The position numbers and the translations under genes were made by a program. Positions 11,045 to 20,689 of a DNA stretch of 64,000 nucleotides are shown here, in pieces. Below the pieces are notes generated by a model that made no database searches, was not told the DNA's origin, and saw only the letters and a program-made list of their open reading frames with translations. Within the stretch, counting starts at the first letter, position 1. The number at the start of each line of letters is the position of its first letter. Origin of the DNA: Antilocapra americana (Eukaryota > Chordata > Mammalia > Artiodactyla > Antilocapridae); contig ML660211.1 of NCBI GenBank assembly GCA_007570785.1, forward strand, positions 5,058,463 to 5,122,462. The letters run 5' to 3'.

Positions 11045-12235
11045 TATGCAAAAACTCTGGTGAATATGTGTTCCAAAACTTATAAATTTCACCCTTTAGA
11101 ATGATTATGTGATACAAACACTGCATGCTACATAGCACTCCATCTTGTGTGAGATCATGTAATAGCCTCAGGTTGCTTCAGGGAAGATTTATTTCCAGGA
11201 GAACGTAGGTAAGACCCGGCTTGTTTGTCAATTATATATGCTTGCCTGTTTTTTAGGGCTTCTTGGATTTCAGTATTGCAAACACAGGCTTATGGAATTT
11301 GTTAGCAAAACATTATTTTCCTGATTTTGCAATTATTAAGTAAATAGAACTTTTCAATAGCATTATGCATGGAAGATATGGATTAGTTTTCAAAAAATAG
11401 GCTCACATTGAGTCTGAAAATAATGACAAAGACACACAGATTATGCTGCCTCTGGATCTGTTGTCACTGTATAACCTGGTCTCCCCTCACTACCACAGTG
11501 GTTTTGTGTTAGCTGTGAGATACTTCCGTGAGAAACAAACAGAAACAAAGGGGTTATTAGCCTACTTGCCAGTCCACAGGGAGCAAGAAAAGATGTCCAC
11601 TCATACCATGCTTTGGTAATGCTGTTGTTTGCAGTCAACTGAAGGAAAGCCCCTTGGCCTGTGCAATCACAGCTCTAGGGAAAGAGGTTAAAAAGCAGAG
11701 CCTTCGTAGTATGTGTTGATAGGTAATAGCTGTGTTTGACCAAGTAGTAAAGAAGCAAATGAATTCTCTTTGGGAGATGAAAGGGACAAACTCTCTTTGG
11801 GACTTGAAAGGGAAAAAATTCCAAACATTCCTGGCCTCCAGACTTAAAAGAACTAACTGCTTCTTGACTCTACGCCCTAAAAAGTTAAGAAAGAAAAAGT
11901 CTAAGGGATGCTTGTTCAGAATAAGGACATGGTCTTCCTTTAGAATCTTCACAGCTTCCAGGGCTTCCTTAAAATTAAGGGCTTCCTTAAATTTAAGACC
12001 TAGAGAAAGGCAAAAATGTAAAGAAATATAGCAGATCTAAGAACTGTCTCTGAAAAACAACTGTGGAAGCAGTTACTGGTAAAGGGAAATCATGAAAGGA
12101 AGACCCTCCCAGACAGTAAAAGCAGCGCTAATCAAAAAACAATTTCCACCCCTAGGGTAAGGAGACCTTACAGTATCTGCTATGGTGTGCTCTAGGATGG
12201 CTAATCATAGTAAATTCTATGTGTCTTCTGTTCAC
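11045..12235. other. Unidentified segment with short direct repeats
   Basis: No family is recognised. A 99-codon plus-strand frame (11732-12031) overlaps a 105-codon minus-strand frame (11635-11952). The segment contains local repeats: ctctttggga..gaaaggga occurs twice at about 11766-11813, and agggcttccttaaa occurs twice at about 11959-11991. There is no splice or translation signal, so it is not called a gene. Confidence 0.4.
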
Positions 12236-12240
12236 ATCTC

Positions 12241-12500
12241 TTTAAAAAAATTTTTTTAATTGGAAAGTATTGCTTTATAGTATTATGTCGCTTTCTGTCA
12301 TTCATCAGCATGAATCAGCCATAGGTATGCTTATGTCCTCTTCCTTTTGAACCTCCTCCCACCTCCCACTCCATCCCGCTCCTTTAGGTTTCCACAGGGC
12401 TCCAGGTTTGATCTCCCTGAGTCATGCAGCAGATTCCACTGGCCCTCTGTTTTACATATGACAGTGTATATGTTTCAATGCTACTCTCTTCATATCCTTT
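12241..12500 (-). mobile_element. L1 3' UTR fragment, artiodactyl subfamily
   Basis: The plus strand starts with an A/T tail (tttttttaattgg) and continues as the reverse complement of an artiodactyl L1 3' UTR: agcatgaatcagccataggt, cacctcccactccatcccg, gacagtgtatatgtttcaat. It is 5' truncated with no ORF2. Confidence 0.8.
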
Positions 12501-12568
12501 ACAAATAGAAGTGTTAGGTATAGGCGGCAAATAACTCATCTTTATAATTTGTTGTCATGTAGGCACAT

Positions 12569-13075
12569 GATTCAGTTCAGTTCAGTTGCTCAGTTGTGTC
12601 TGACTTTTTGCTACTGCATGAACCACAGCATGCCAGGCCCCCCTGCCCATCACCAACTCCCGGAGTTTACCCAAACTCACATCCACTGAGTCGGTGATAC
12701 CATCCAACCATTTCATCCTCTGTCATCCCCTTCTCCTCCTCTTCTCAATCCTTCCCAGCATCAGGGTCTTTTCCAATGAGTCAGCTCTTCTCATGAGGTG
12801 GCCAAAGCATTGGAGTTTCAGCTTCAACATCAGTCCTTCCAATGAACACCCAGGACTGATCTACTTTAGGATGGACTGGTTGGATCTCCTTGCAGTCCAA
12901 GGGACTCTCAAGAGTCTTCTCCAACATGACAGTTAAAAAGCATCAATTCTTCTGAGCTCAACTTTCTTCACCGTCCAACTCTCACATCCATACATGACTA
13001 CTGGAAAAACCATAGCCTTGGCTAGTAATCTAGCCTTGACTAGATTACTTTGTTGACAAGTAATGTGTCTTTACA
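12569..13075 (-). mobile_element. BovB 3' end, minus strand, about 500 bp
   Basis: The tail cagttcagttcagttgctc is followed by the full reverse-complement BovB 3' region: gtgataccatccaaccat, aatgagtcagctcttctcat, gatctccttgcagtccaag, catacatgactactgg. The copy ends near the coding block for the 'MVFPVVMYGCESW' motif. Internal stops disrupt all frames. Confidence 0.92.
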
Positions 13076-13764
13076 TGGTAGCCATACTATATGTGATCTT
13101 GACTTACAAACTGATACACACCCCTCCGATAGCCTTGTCTTTGCACTTGATACAGTGACAGAATATTTGGGTTATCTTTCCTGTGAGAAGAAGAAAGACA
13201 AAGGAGATCTGATGAGGAAGAGGGCAGATTGCAGAGAGAGGAATACTCATCAGTTATTCTATTTGCTCCCTCAATTCTTTTCTATTCCTATTGCAGTTAC
13301 ATAGTGCTGAGGACAAAATTTTGACAAATAAAAATAAGTGCAAGTGAAAGGTGTCATTTCTGGGCTATGGCAGGAAAAAAAAAAAAAGAAACAAAAAAAC
13401 ATACATCTCTTTCTTGCCCCTTACTGGGAAAACCACGAAGGCTTTATGTTCCACAGTGTGCAGGTGATGCCAGAGCCAGAGCCTCCGTGAGCCCCGGATC
13501 CAGTAGAATCCTCCACTGCCCCACCGGGCACGTGAGATGAGCAAGAAATACACTATTGCTGTTTTAGGCATCTAGGATATTGGGGATGGTTTTTACAGGA
13601 GCAAAAATGCATGTTTCCTGACGTCACAAGATGGGTAAGAGATGATAACAAGATAGATAGATATTACTAGAGAGATGATAGCTGGATACTGATGATAAAA
13701 ACAGAAATAAATCTCTGTTTATATGTTTAGTGTCCTGTAAAGATGAAATTTTATAATAATCTTT
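13076..13764. other. Unannotated DNA with a possible old LTR end
   Basis: A GC-richer patch at 13400-13590 ends in agcaagaaatacactattgc and gttttaggcatctagga. It resembles the 3' end of an ancient mammalian LTR, but the call is weak. The short open frame there is not supported as coding. Confidence 0.3.
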
Positions 13765-14091
13765 TTAAAAATAATTTTTTAAATTTATTTTTGACTCTGC
13801 TGGATCTTCATTGCTGCATGGCCTTTCTCTCGTTGAGACAAGCAGGAGCTGCTCTCGAGTTGTGGTTGCCAAGCTGCTCACTGTGGTGACTTCTCTTGTT
13901 GCAGAGCATGGGCTCTGGGGTGTGAGGGCTTCAGTAGTTGTGGCTGCCGGGCTCTAGAGCACAGGCTCAGTAGCTGTGGTGCACAAGCTTAGCTGCCCTG
14001 CGGGATGTGGGATCTTCCCGGATTAGGGATCCAACCCATGTCTCCTGCATTGGCAGGTGAACTTTTTACCACTGAGTCACCAGAGAACCCT
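13765..14091 (-). mobile_element. CHR-2-type SINE (cetartiodactyl)
   Basis: A T-rich stretch at the left is the A-tail of a minus-strand element. The body carries the CHR-2 signature (tcgttgagacaagcaggag, gggctctagagcacaggct, gatgtgggatcttcccgg) and ends in a tRNA-derived head (gtctcctgcattggcaggtg, ccactgagtcaccag). Confidence 0.82.
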
Positions 14092-15126
14092 ATAGTCACC
14101 TTTTTTTAAGTTTCTTTAATATCCAATAGGAAAAAGAAATTGTAATTTGCTGGCAATATATAAATAATTATTCCTAAACCTTTCTTGAACAATTACACTG
14201 ACTGCATTTGTTTGTGCAGAGAACCAGCAACATTTCTGGCTTAGGTCTAATGTTTCCATGGTTTCCACAACAAAGAATCATTCCTTGAAACTGGGAGTCT
14301 AATCTTTTTTAGGATTTTTTTAAGTAATGTGTGTGAACAACTGAAATCCAACGCAACAGAAAAATAAGTGTACTTTCATTATAGTCCTTTGTGTTTTACC
14401 AAAGCCTGTGATATACCGCAAGATATCTTTAAGTCGTGTTTCTTTGTTAAATCACTATCATAATGCTTGCACAATAGTGAAGCATCACTTTATTGAACAT
14501 TTGTTGGGGAGCTTGAAATATTTGTTCTATTGTAGATCAATCCCTCTGATAACAATTTCACTAGCTTTGCAATTTGCTTTTGCAATTTAGTGTTGCCAGT
14601 GGTGTTAGACCTGTTATTATTTTTATTGCTTAGATTACTATTGAAAATATTGTTGTGAGAAAGAAGTAATATTGCTGTGATTTTATTATTAACCCACTTT
14701 TCTTGTACACAATGCTAGGCATCTACAAAAGTATCAGGCTTTCAGGCCATATGGTATCATTTATATCTTTTATGACTGGCTCTCAGAGTCCTCCACTAAA
14801 AATAGTAATGGTGGTTTTCAGCTCCCTGGTCACAGGAACAGAGCACTACAGCACACTAAATAAATATGTGCTTTGTTTCTCTGCACCATCAAGTTCCAAG
14901 ATAATCTATGATGAGAAAGGGCAAGATTATTGAACATATATAGCAGCTGTTAACTTAAAACTAACATGATTTTTATCTTTGATTATTACGTTTAAATGAT
15001 TTGAAAATGAAACATTGCATGTTAAATTTTTTTGAAAGTAAATGTCATAGATTCCCTTTCCTCCAAATAAGAAACATGCTGTCTTCCATTGAAGGTGACA
15101 TAAAAGGCACATAAAAGGTGATATTG
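14092..15126. other. Unannotated AT-rich DNA
   Basis: Nothing assignable to a gene or named repeat. Several 60-76-codon frames lie here without splice sites or motifs. Confidence 0.4.
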
Positions 15127-15634
15127 CCTCTTGAAAGTGAAAGTGTTAGTTGTTCAGTGATGTCTTGCTGTTTGTAACCCCATAGACTGTAGCCCCAGAG
15201 AAGGCAATGGCACCCCACTTCAGTTCTCTTGCCTGGAAAATCCCATGGACAGAGGAGCCTGGTAGGCTGCAGTCCATGGGGTCGCTAGGAGTCAGACACA
15301 ACTGAGCGACTGCAATTCCATTTTTCAATTTCACACATTGGAGAAGGAAATGGCAACACACTCCAGTGTTCTTGCCTGGAGAATCCCAGGGACGGGGGAG
15401 CCTGGTGGGCTGCCATCTGTGAGGTCGCACAGAGTTGGACACAACTGAAGCTACTTAGCAGCAGCAGCAGCAGACTGTAGCTCACCAGGCTCCTCTGTCC
15501 ATGGACTTCTCCAGGTGAAAATCCTGGAGTGGGCAGCCATTCCTTTCTCTAGGAGCTCTTCCCTATCTAGGGATTGAACCCATGTCTTCCATGTTGCAGG
15601 CAGATTCTTTATCATCTGAGGCACCAGGGGAGCT
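15127..15634 (-). mobile_element. Bov-tA SINE split by a BOV-A2 dimer
   Basis: The outer minus-strand Bov-tA starts at 15127 (gtgaaagtgttagttgttca) and breaks off at 15193. It resumes at 15472 (gactgtagctcaccaggctc) and ends in its tRNA head (gattctttatcatctgagg). The interruption is the separate element listed next. Confidence 0.9.
15194..15471 (+). mobile_element. BOV-A2 dimeric SINE inserted into a Bov-tA
   Basis: Two BOV-A monomers lie in tandem (each with gagaaggmaatggca, cttgcctggaraatcccak and gagtygacacaactga-type blocks), joined by a ttccatttttcaatttcac linker and ending in an (AGC)n tail. The 10-bp sequence agactgtagc at 15184-15193 recurs at 15472-15481, so this is a secondary insertion into the SINE in the opposite orientation. 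Confidence 0.93.
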
Positions 15635-16285
15635 TTGATTTTATCTCTTTCTATGAAATTTATCCTATTAATTATTATTTTTATTGTAGTATAAATGTTT
15701 GATATTAGCTATAAAACTATATAGCTATCTTATATATTAACTACCTGACATATATACGTTAGCTACTTAATACATAAACTCTGAATATTGCAGTTTATAT
15801 TATTCTTTAGAATAAAGGTTTTCAATGTGTCCTCAGGAGAAACTTAGTGTCCTTGAAATACTTTTAGAATGTCCATAAATACATGCTCCTTGTTATAATA
15901 GTTTGAGATGTCATTGCTTTTCTTTTCCATTTTCATTCTTTCTTAAGTATATAGTGGAGATGTCTAGAAGTGACATGGCATGTGATATGGCAGTAAATCT
16001 ATGTGCAGAATCAGATACAAGAATGAAGTGTTTCAGCTTGAGCCAGACATTAAAGAGTTTTGCAAAAATGTAACAATGCCAATCTCTCCCAAGTTATCTT
16101 TTGTTTTAGAAAATACCATTATTATTATTTAAATATCTTGTTTATATGTCAAGGGTAAATTATGGTTATTTTACATGTAATAATAGATAGATGTTTAATT
16201 TAATGTGGTAGATACCTATAAAATAAACCACAAAAACAAAATCTCTTTGGAGTCTTCAGTCATTACCAAGAATATAAGGAGTTCT
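15635..16285. other. Unannotated AT-rich DNA
   Basis: No gene or recognisable repeat beyond simple AT-rich stretches. Confidence 0.45.
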
Positions 16286-16288
16286 CAG

Positions 16289-16500
16289 GGGCCTTCCCTG
16301 GTGGCTCAGTGGTAAAGAATCCACCTGCCAGTTCAGGAGACACAGGTTTGATCCCTAGCTCAGGAAGATCCCCTGGAAATGGAAATGACAACCTATTCCA
16401 GTGTTCTTGCCTAGGAAATCCCATTGACAGAGGAGCCTGGCAGGCTGCAGTCCATGGTGTTGCAGGAGTTGAATAGGACTCAGTGACTAAACCACAACAA
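16289..16500 (+). mobile_element. Bov-tA SINE
   Basis: The head ggccttccctggtggctcag is followed by the body (cccctggaaatggaaatgac, gtgttcttgcctaggaaat, ggcaggctgcagtccatgg) and an AC-rich tail. The flanks do not give a convincing duplication. Confidence 0.92.
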
Positions 16501-17828
16501 GGGACTCTCAAGATAAAATGTCAAGGGACTGTTGCTTTAAAGACTTGCATTTCCCCTCTTCCTTTCCTATCCTCAGTTACAATAACCTGGCAGATGACAG
16601 AAAGTGAGGGAGTGTTGCCAGGACTGCTTCAAGGACTTGTGGAGCTGGAGACCAAATCTTCTCCCTTGCCGTTGGCTTTCCTCCCACAGTTACTATATGG
16701 CTGGGAGAAAAAAAGAGAGATGCTCCTAAATCTGAAAAGCAAAGCTTTACATCACAGACGTTCTCCAACCCCAACATACAGACACAGATTATAGCTTTTG
16801 TCACTTTGGCCAGGACATTGTCACAGATCCACCAGAGGCTGTGAGGAGCTTAATATTGGACCCATCACGGTCGACAGCAAAATCAGTGTTCTGGAAGAGG
16901 ACAATGGATGTAGTAGAAAACTGGCCAGAGCTGCTTCACCTGTTTCCTTCCTCTAAGCTGAAGCAAATAAAGCAACAAAGGCTTATGGGAATAAAGGGGC
17001 TTGACATGGGAAATAGTGTTTCCAGCAGGGAGAAACTTGGAAAGTGAAGGCATGACAGGGGAAGACAGAGAATTAGAGAACCATCCATAATCCTCTTAGT
17101 CTCGAAGCCCTGGGATGGATGGAGAAGCCAGAGCCTGTGGCCAGGCAGGTCCAGGAGTCAGTGAGAATCTGGCCGCTGTCAAGTGAGAGCCCAGGAGGTA
17201 TCTGGACGGTGCTGCTTGTGGGCAAGCTGCTATTTCTGTGGAAATTGGTCTCTCTCTAGAACCCACCATACACTGAATTTTGGAAAGAACTGTGTGTGAC
17301 TGTCATATGTTGGACATCGTAAACTCCTGAGAATAATGGCTTCTGTTTAATGTCCACCTTCTACATCTCTCAAGTTTATTTCACTCACCAACTTTAAGCT
17401 TCCAACTGACCAAGTAAAGGGATCTGTAGAAAGAGTCCTCAGCCTTTGGACTGGGTTGATGGTCCAAAGTTCATAACAAACAGCTGAGCATGACTGCCAG
17501 CTGTGTATAAAGTATCAATGCCATGTCTGAAGGTTTTCATTTGGAATAAATAGACAAAGCATGGGCAATTGGAAGCATCACATGTTGTCATTTTGCAAAA
17601 AGTCATGTTCCTGACAAATTTGAGTAGCAGTGGGAAAAACGTATTCGACGAACACAACACAGTTATTTGGTTTTTGAATTCAGAGAAAAAAGTGTTCAAC
17701 AATTAAGAAATGTGAGGAATCTTTTTTAACCATGGGATGATAAAAAGAGAATATGACATCTCTTAATTCTACATTAAAGCTAATATGTAACTATTTGAAG
17801 ATACAGTTAAAGGTATGTATGCACATAC
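16501..17828. other. Unidentified, more GC-balanced segment
   Basis: About 900 bp (16500-17400) is noticeably richer in G+C than the surroundings, with overlapping 68-103-codon frames on both strands. No domain, complete splice-bounded exon or named repeat is recognised. It could be an old, unnamed repeat. The 87-codon minus frame at 17439-17702 is likewise unsupported. Confidence 0.35.
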
Positions 17829-18037
17829 AGGGGCTTCACTGGTGGCTCTGCAATAAAGAACCCCCCTGCCAATGCTGGAGCCTCAGGTTAGACCTCTGGG
17901 TTGGGAAGATCCCCTAGAGGAGGAAAGGGCAACCCATTCCAGTATTCTGGCCTAGGAAATCCTACGGACAGAGTAGCCTGGTGGTCTATAGTCCCACAGG
18001 GTTGCAAAGAGTCAAACACAACTTAGCGACTGAACAA
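17829..18037 (+). mobile_element. Bov-tA SINE
   Basis: A head (ggggcttcactggtggctct) and body (cattccagtattctggccta, gagtagcctggtggtctat, agagtcaaacacaactta) in the plus orientation, moderately diverged. Confidence 0.9.
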
Positions 18038-18128
18038 GGCATTTATGTATTACCAAAGATACTGACTCTGTTTTACTGAACATTTTATCATATTTTTCTT
18101 CTAGTAGCTAATTTCTGTTGTATATAAA

Positions 18129-18240
18129 GGGCTTCCCTGGTAGCTCAGATGGTAAAGTGTCTGCCTACAATGCAAGAGACCCGGGTTCGATCCCTAGGTG
18201 GGGAAGATCCCCTGGAAAAGGAAATAGCAACCCATTCCAG
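18129..18240 (+). mobile_element. Head-only Bov-tA insertion with TSD, no A-tail
   Basis: Only the tRNA-derived head and first part of the body are present (gggcttccctggtagctcag to gcaacccattccag). The element stops abruptly and is followed directly by ttgtatataa at 18241-18250, an exact copy of 18118-18127. It is therefore a complete insertion unit that lacks the BOV-A 3' portion and any A-tail. Confidence 0.85.
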
Positions 18241-18368
18241 TTGTATATAAGGCATCTGTGGAAAAGGAAGTGAAAAGAAAACAGATTTCTATTGAATATC
18301 ATGGAACCAAGTAACTGCCTCACTGCCTGTAGACATGTGCTGTGGCTGGTAGAGAGGTCTTCATTTTT

Positions 18369-18490
18369 AATATTTTAAAATAGAAATATAGTTGATTTAC
18401 AATGCTGTGTTCATTTACAATGTTGTGTTAGTTTCATGTATACAGCACAGTGATTCAGATAGATAGATAGATAGATAGATATAGATATAA
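18369..18490 (-). mobile_element. L1 3'-end fragment with (GATA)n
   Basis: The plus strand shows the reverse complement of an artiodactyl L1 3' end (atatagttgatttacaatg, gttagtttcatgtatacagc, acagtgattcag) followed by an (AGAT)n tract at about 18457-18490. An 18-bp unit is duplicated in tandem at 18395-18412 and 18413-18430 with small differences. Confidence 0.75.
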
Positions 18491-20300
18491 AGAGGGCTTC
18501 TTTCTCTTGCTGTACTTCCCCTGTGCTTTCTGTGAAGGATCTGTGGTGCTTTCTTTTAAATAGTGAGAAGATTCACTATTGAAAAGAGGCATCTGCTCTT
18601 TGTTAAAGGTTGGTTTTCCAAAATTCTACAGTAATTTATTAAGATTCTATCTAGTGAGAAAGGACTAAGATAATTTTTCCATAGTGCATTGAGAGTCCTA
18701 ACTACCCTAGGAACTATATCTGGAATAAACTATATCAGAATAACTTAAGATAAAAAACTTTATGTATGTACTTAATTTTATTATAAATCTGTCAATCTGA
18801 ACATAAAAAATGGTGATTTTATTTACATAGTTTTAAGAGTTTCCTATTTGGATATCATTTCTAATAGTTAAATTACTTGTGAATTAATACTATTTTAATC
18901 CTTATTATTCACATATATTTTCATGTACATTTATGGAATTTAACATGGTCACATAGGATAAAAGACAGATTCTGTGTGTCTGTGTCACACATGTGTGTGT
19001 GTGTCACATTTTTCTGTGACCTGTTTTCATTTGGAAATCACGGAGGTTCTTTGGCTTCCATTTTCATTGTTGAAGAGCAAACTGCTGCAAAAATCGACAA
19101 GTGGTGTATGAGGGGCTGAGAGAGGATGGTGTCAGGCATGTTTTTTATCTTTCAAGAGAAAGGATATATCCTTTGAGTATTACTTCGTATTTGCAGTGTA
19201 TGAAGTAAATTCTCTTCTCACTAGAATCACCCTGGCTCTCGATTCTCTGTCTGACATTGGAGACACGATTTCAGATGGATTTGATCTCAGAGCAGACATT
19301 GCTTCTGTGTTCACCAGTTTTTCCCCAGGTGCTACTTACAAGGTTTCCCTCCTAACGAAATTTACTCAGCATCTCTAAGTCATAGGTATGGTTTTAACAC
19401 AGTGGTTGTAACAGTAATAACTATGTAGAATTAAGAGAACTAAGTGCCTAGAAGAGTGCTTGATACTTAAAAGATACCATTCATAAATTTTCCTTCTGCA
19501 GTATGAGTATGTATTTTCAGTTTTGTTTATAACCGGTGATCATGTGTCATTTCAGGATATTTTGATTTTTTTTATTGATACTCTGAAATTCACATGTACT
19601 GTAACTTTACCACCTGGACCCCATTTGCCAGTTTCTCATCCATAAACTAAGACGTTTATCAATGTTTTTAATCTCATAATTTTACCTTCAACCTGGATAT
19701 TAAAGCTTAGAACTATACTACACATCTTATTTCAGCTTTCTCATGTGAATTACTTGCAGCTTCATATTTCATATGAACAAACTTGACTTTTTCAAATTAA
19801 TTATTCTATATATGTTTATATTTAGCTTCAAACCTTTCTTTCATAATCTTGTCAATCAGTTTTGCCATTTAAGAAACATGCTACTAATTCATGCTATGTG
19901 TAATGTGCTGTCTTTGGCTTTTGTAAAGGGAAAATACAAAGAAAAATAAAACTTTGTCCTGCCCCTCACATAAATATAAAATGATTTTTCTTTTTATATT
20001 TCTTTGAGTTCATTGTTTTTCTTATTTTTTCCCATAATTGACTCTGTGTAATGATCCTTTAATTTAAAATTGTTTCACATTATATCTCAATAAAACCTGC
20101 CTATCCTATTGCAGGGTTATTATGAGATTGGATGTAGTAATATTTGTGAAAAATCTACTAAAAAAAAGCAGTCTTTAAACAGAAGGGATAATTTTATTTT
20201 TCTGTCAACTCTCAAAAGAGTTTATGCTTATTAAGATAGAAGCCACACTTTTTTCAGACGTCTTTTGTTCTGGGCTCTAATTAACAACCGTGTCACTCTG
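18491..20300. other. Unannotated AT-rich DNA
   Basis: Mostly AT-rich single-copy-looking sequence with a GTGTGTGTGT patch near 18990. The open stretch 19196-19378 has an AG and a GT near its ends but a poor pyrimidine tract, so it is not called an exon. Confidence 0.4.
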
Positions 20301-20304
20301 AATA

Positions 20305-20445
20305 GTTGACTGAATCTTGCTAAGGCCCTTGTCATCCTCAATGAAATGCCATGTATAATAGTACCCATCTCCTAGGGTTGCTGGAAGGATTAAATAAGAT
20401 AATTCACTTTAACTTCTCAGCCCAGCACACATAGAAACATGGCAT
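20305..20445 (+). mobile_element. MIR SINE remnant
   Basis: The order gaatcttgctaaggcccttg, aatagtacccatctcctagg, gttgctggaaggattaaata and agataattcactttaac follows the MIR 3' half. Further MIR-like fragments may lie at 20460-20640. Confidence 0.65.
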
Positions 20446-20689
20446 AAATTATAAAAAGAAAAATAATAGCTAGCACTTATTTATCATTAATTATATAAAA
20501 TGTATTTTATTTTAATTATTATCCAATTTAATTTACTAAACCTATGAAGAAATTACTACTACAGATAGAAAAATGATTATTAATGTAATTTTAGCACTTA
20601 ACTAGCACAGCGATTGTCACACATTAGACACTCAAAAAATATTCGTTATACTCTTGTTGAACTCCAGATTCTAATTATGTTTGAGGGCC

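Noticed and set aside
16483..16804. Overlapping frames on both strands (103 and 75 codons) as genes
   Set aside because: No splice-bounded structure, no domain, and mutually overlapping frames in a GC-richer patch are expected by chance.
19196..19378. Possible exon between ttgcag (19197) and ccccag|gtgcta (about 19329)
   Set aside because: The acceptor has a poor pyrimidine tract and the encoded segment shows no domain. Much weaker than the exon at 29135.
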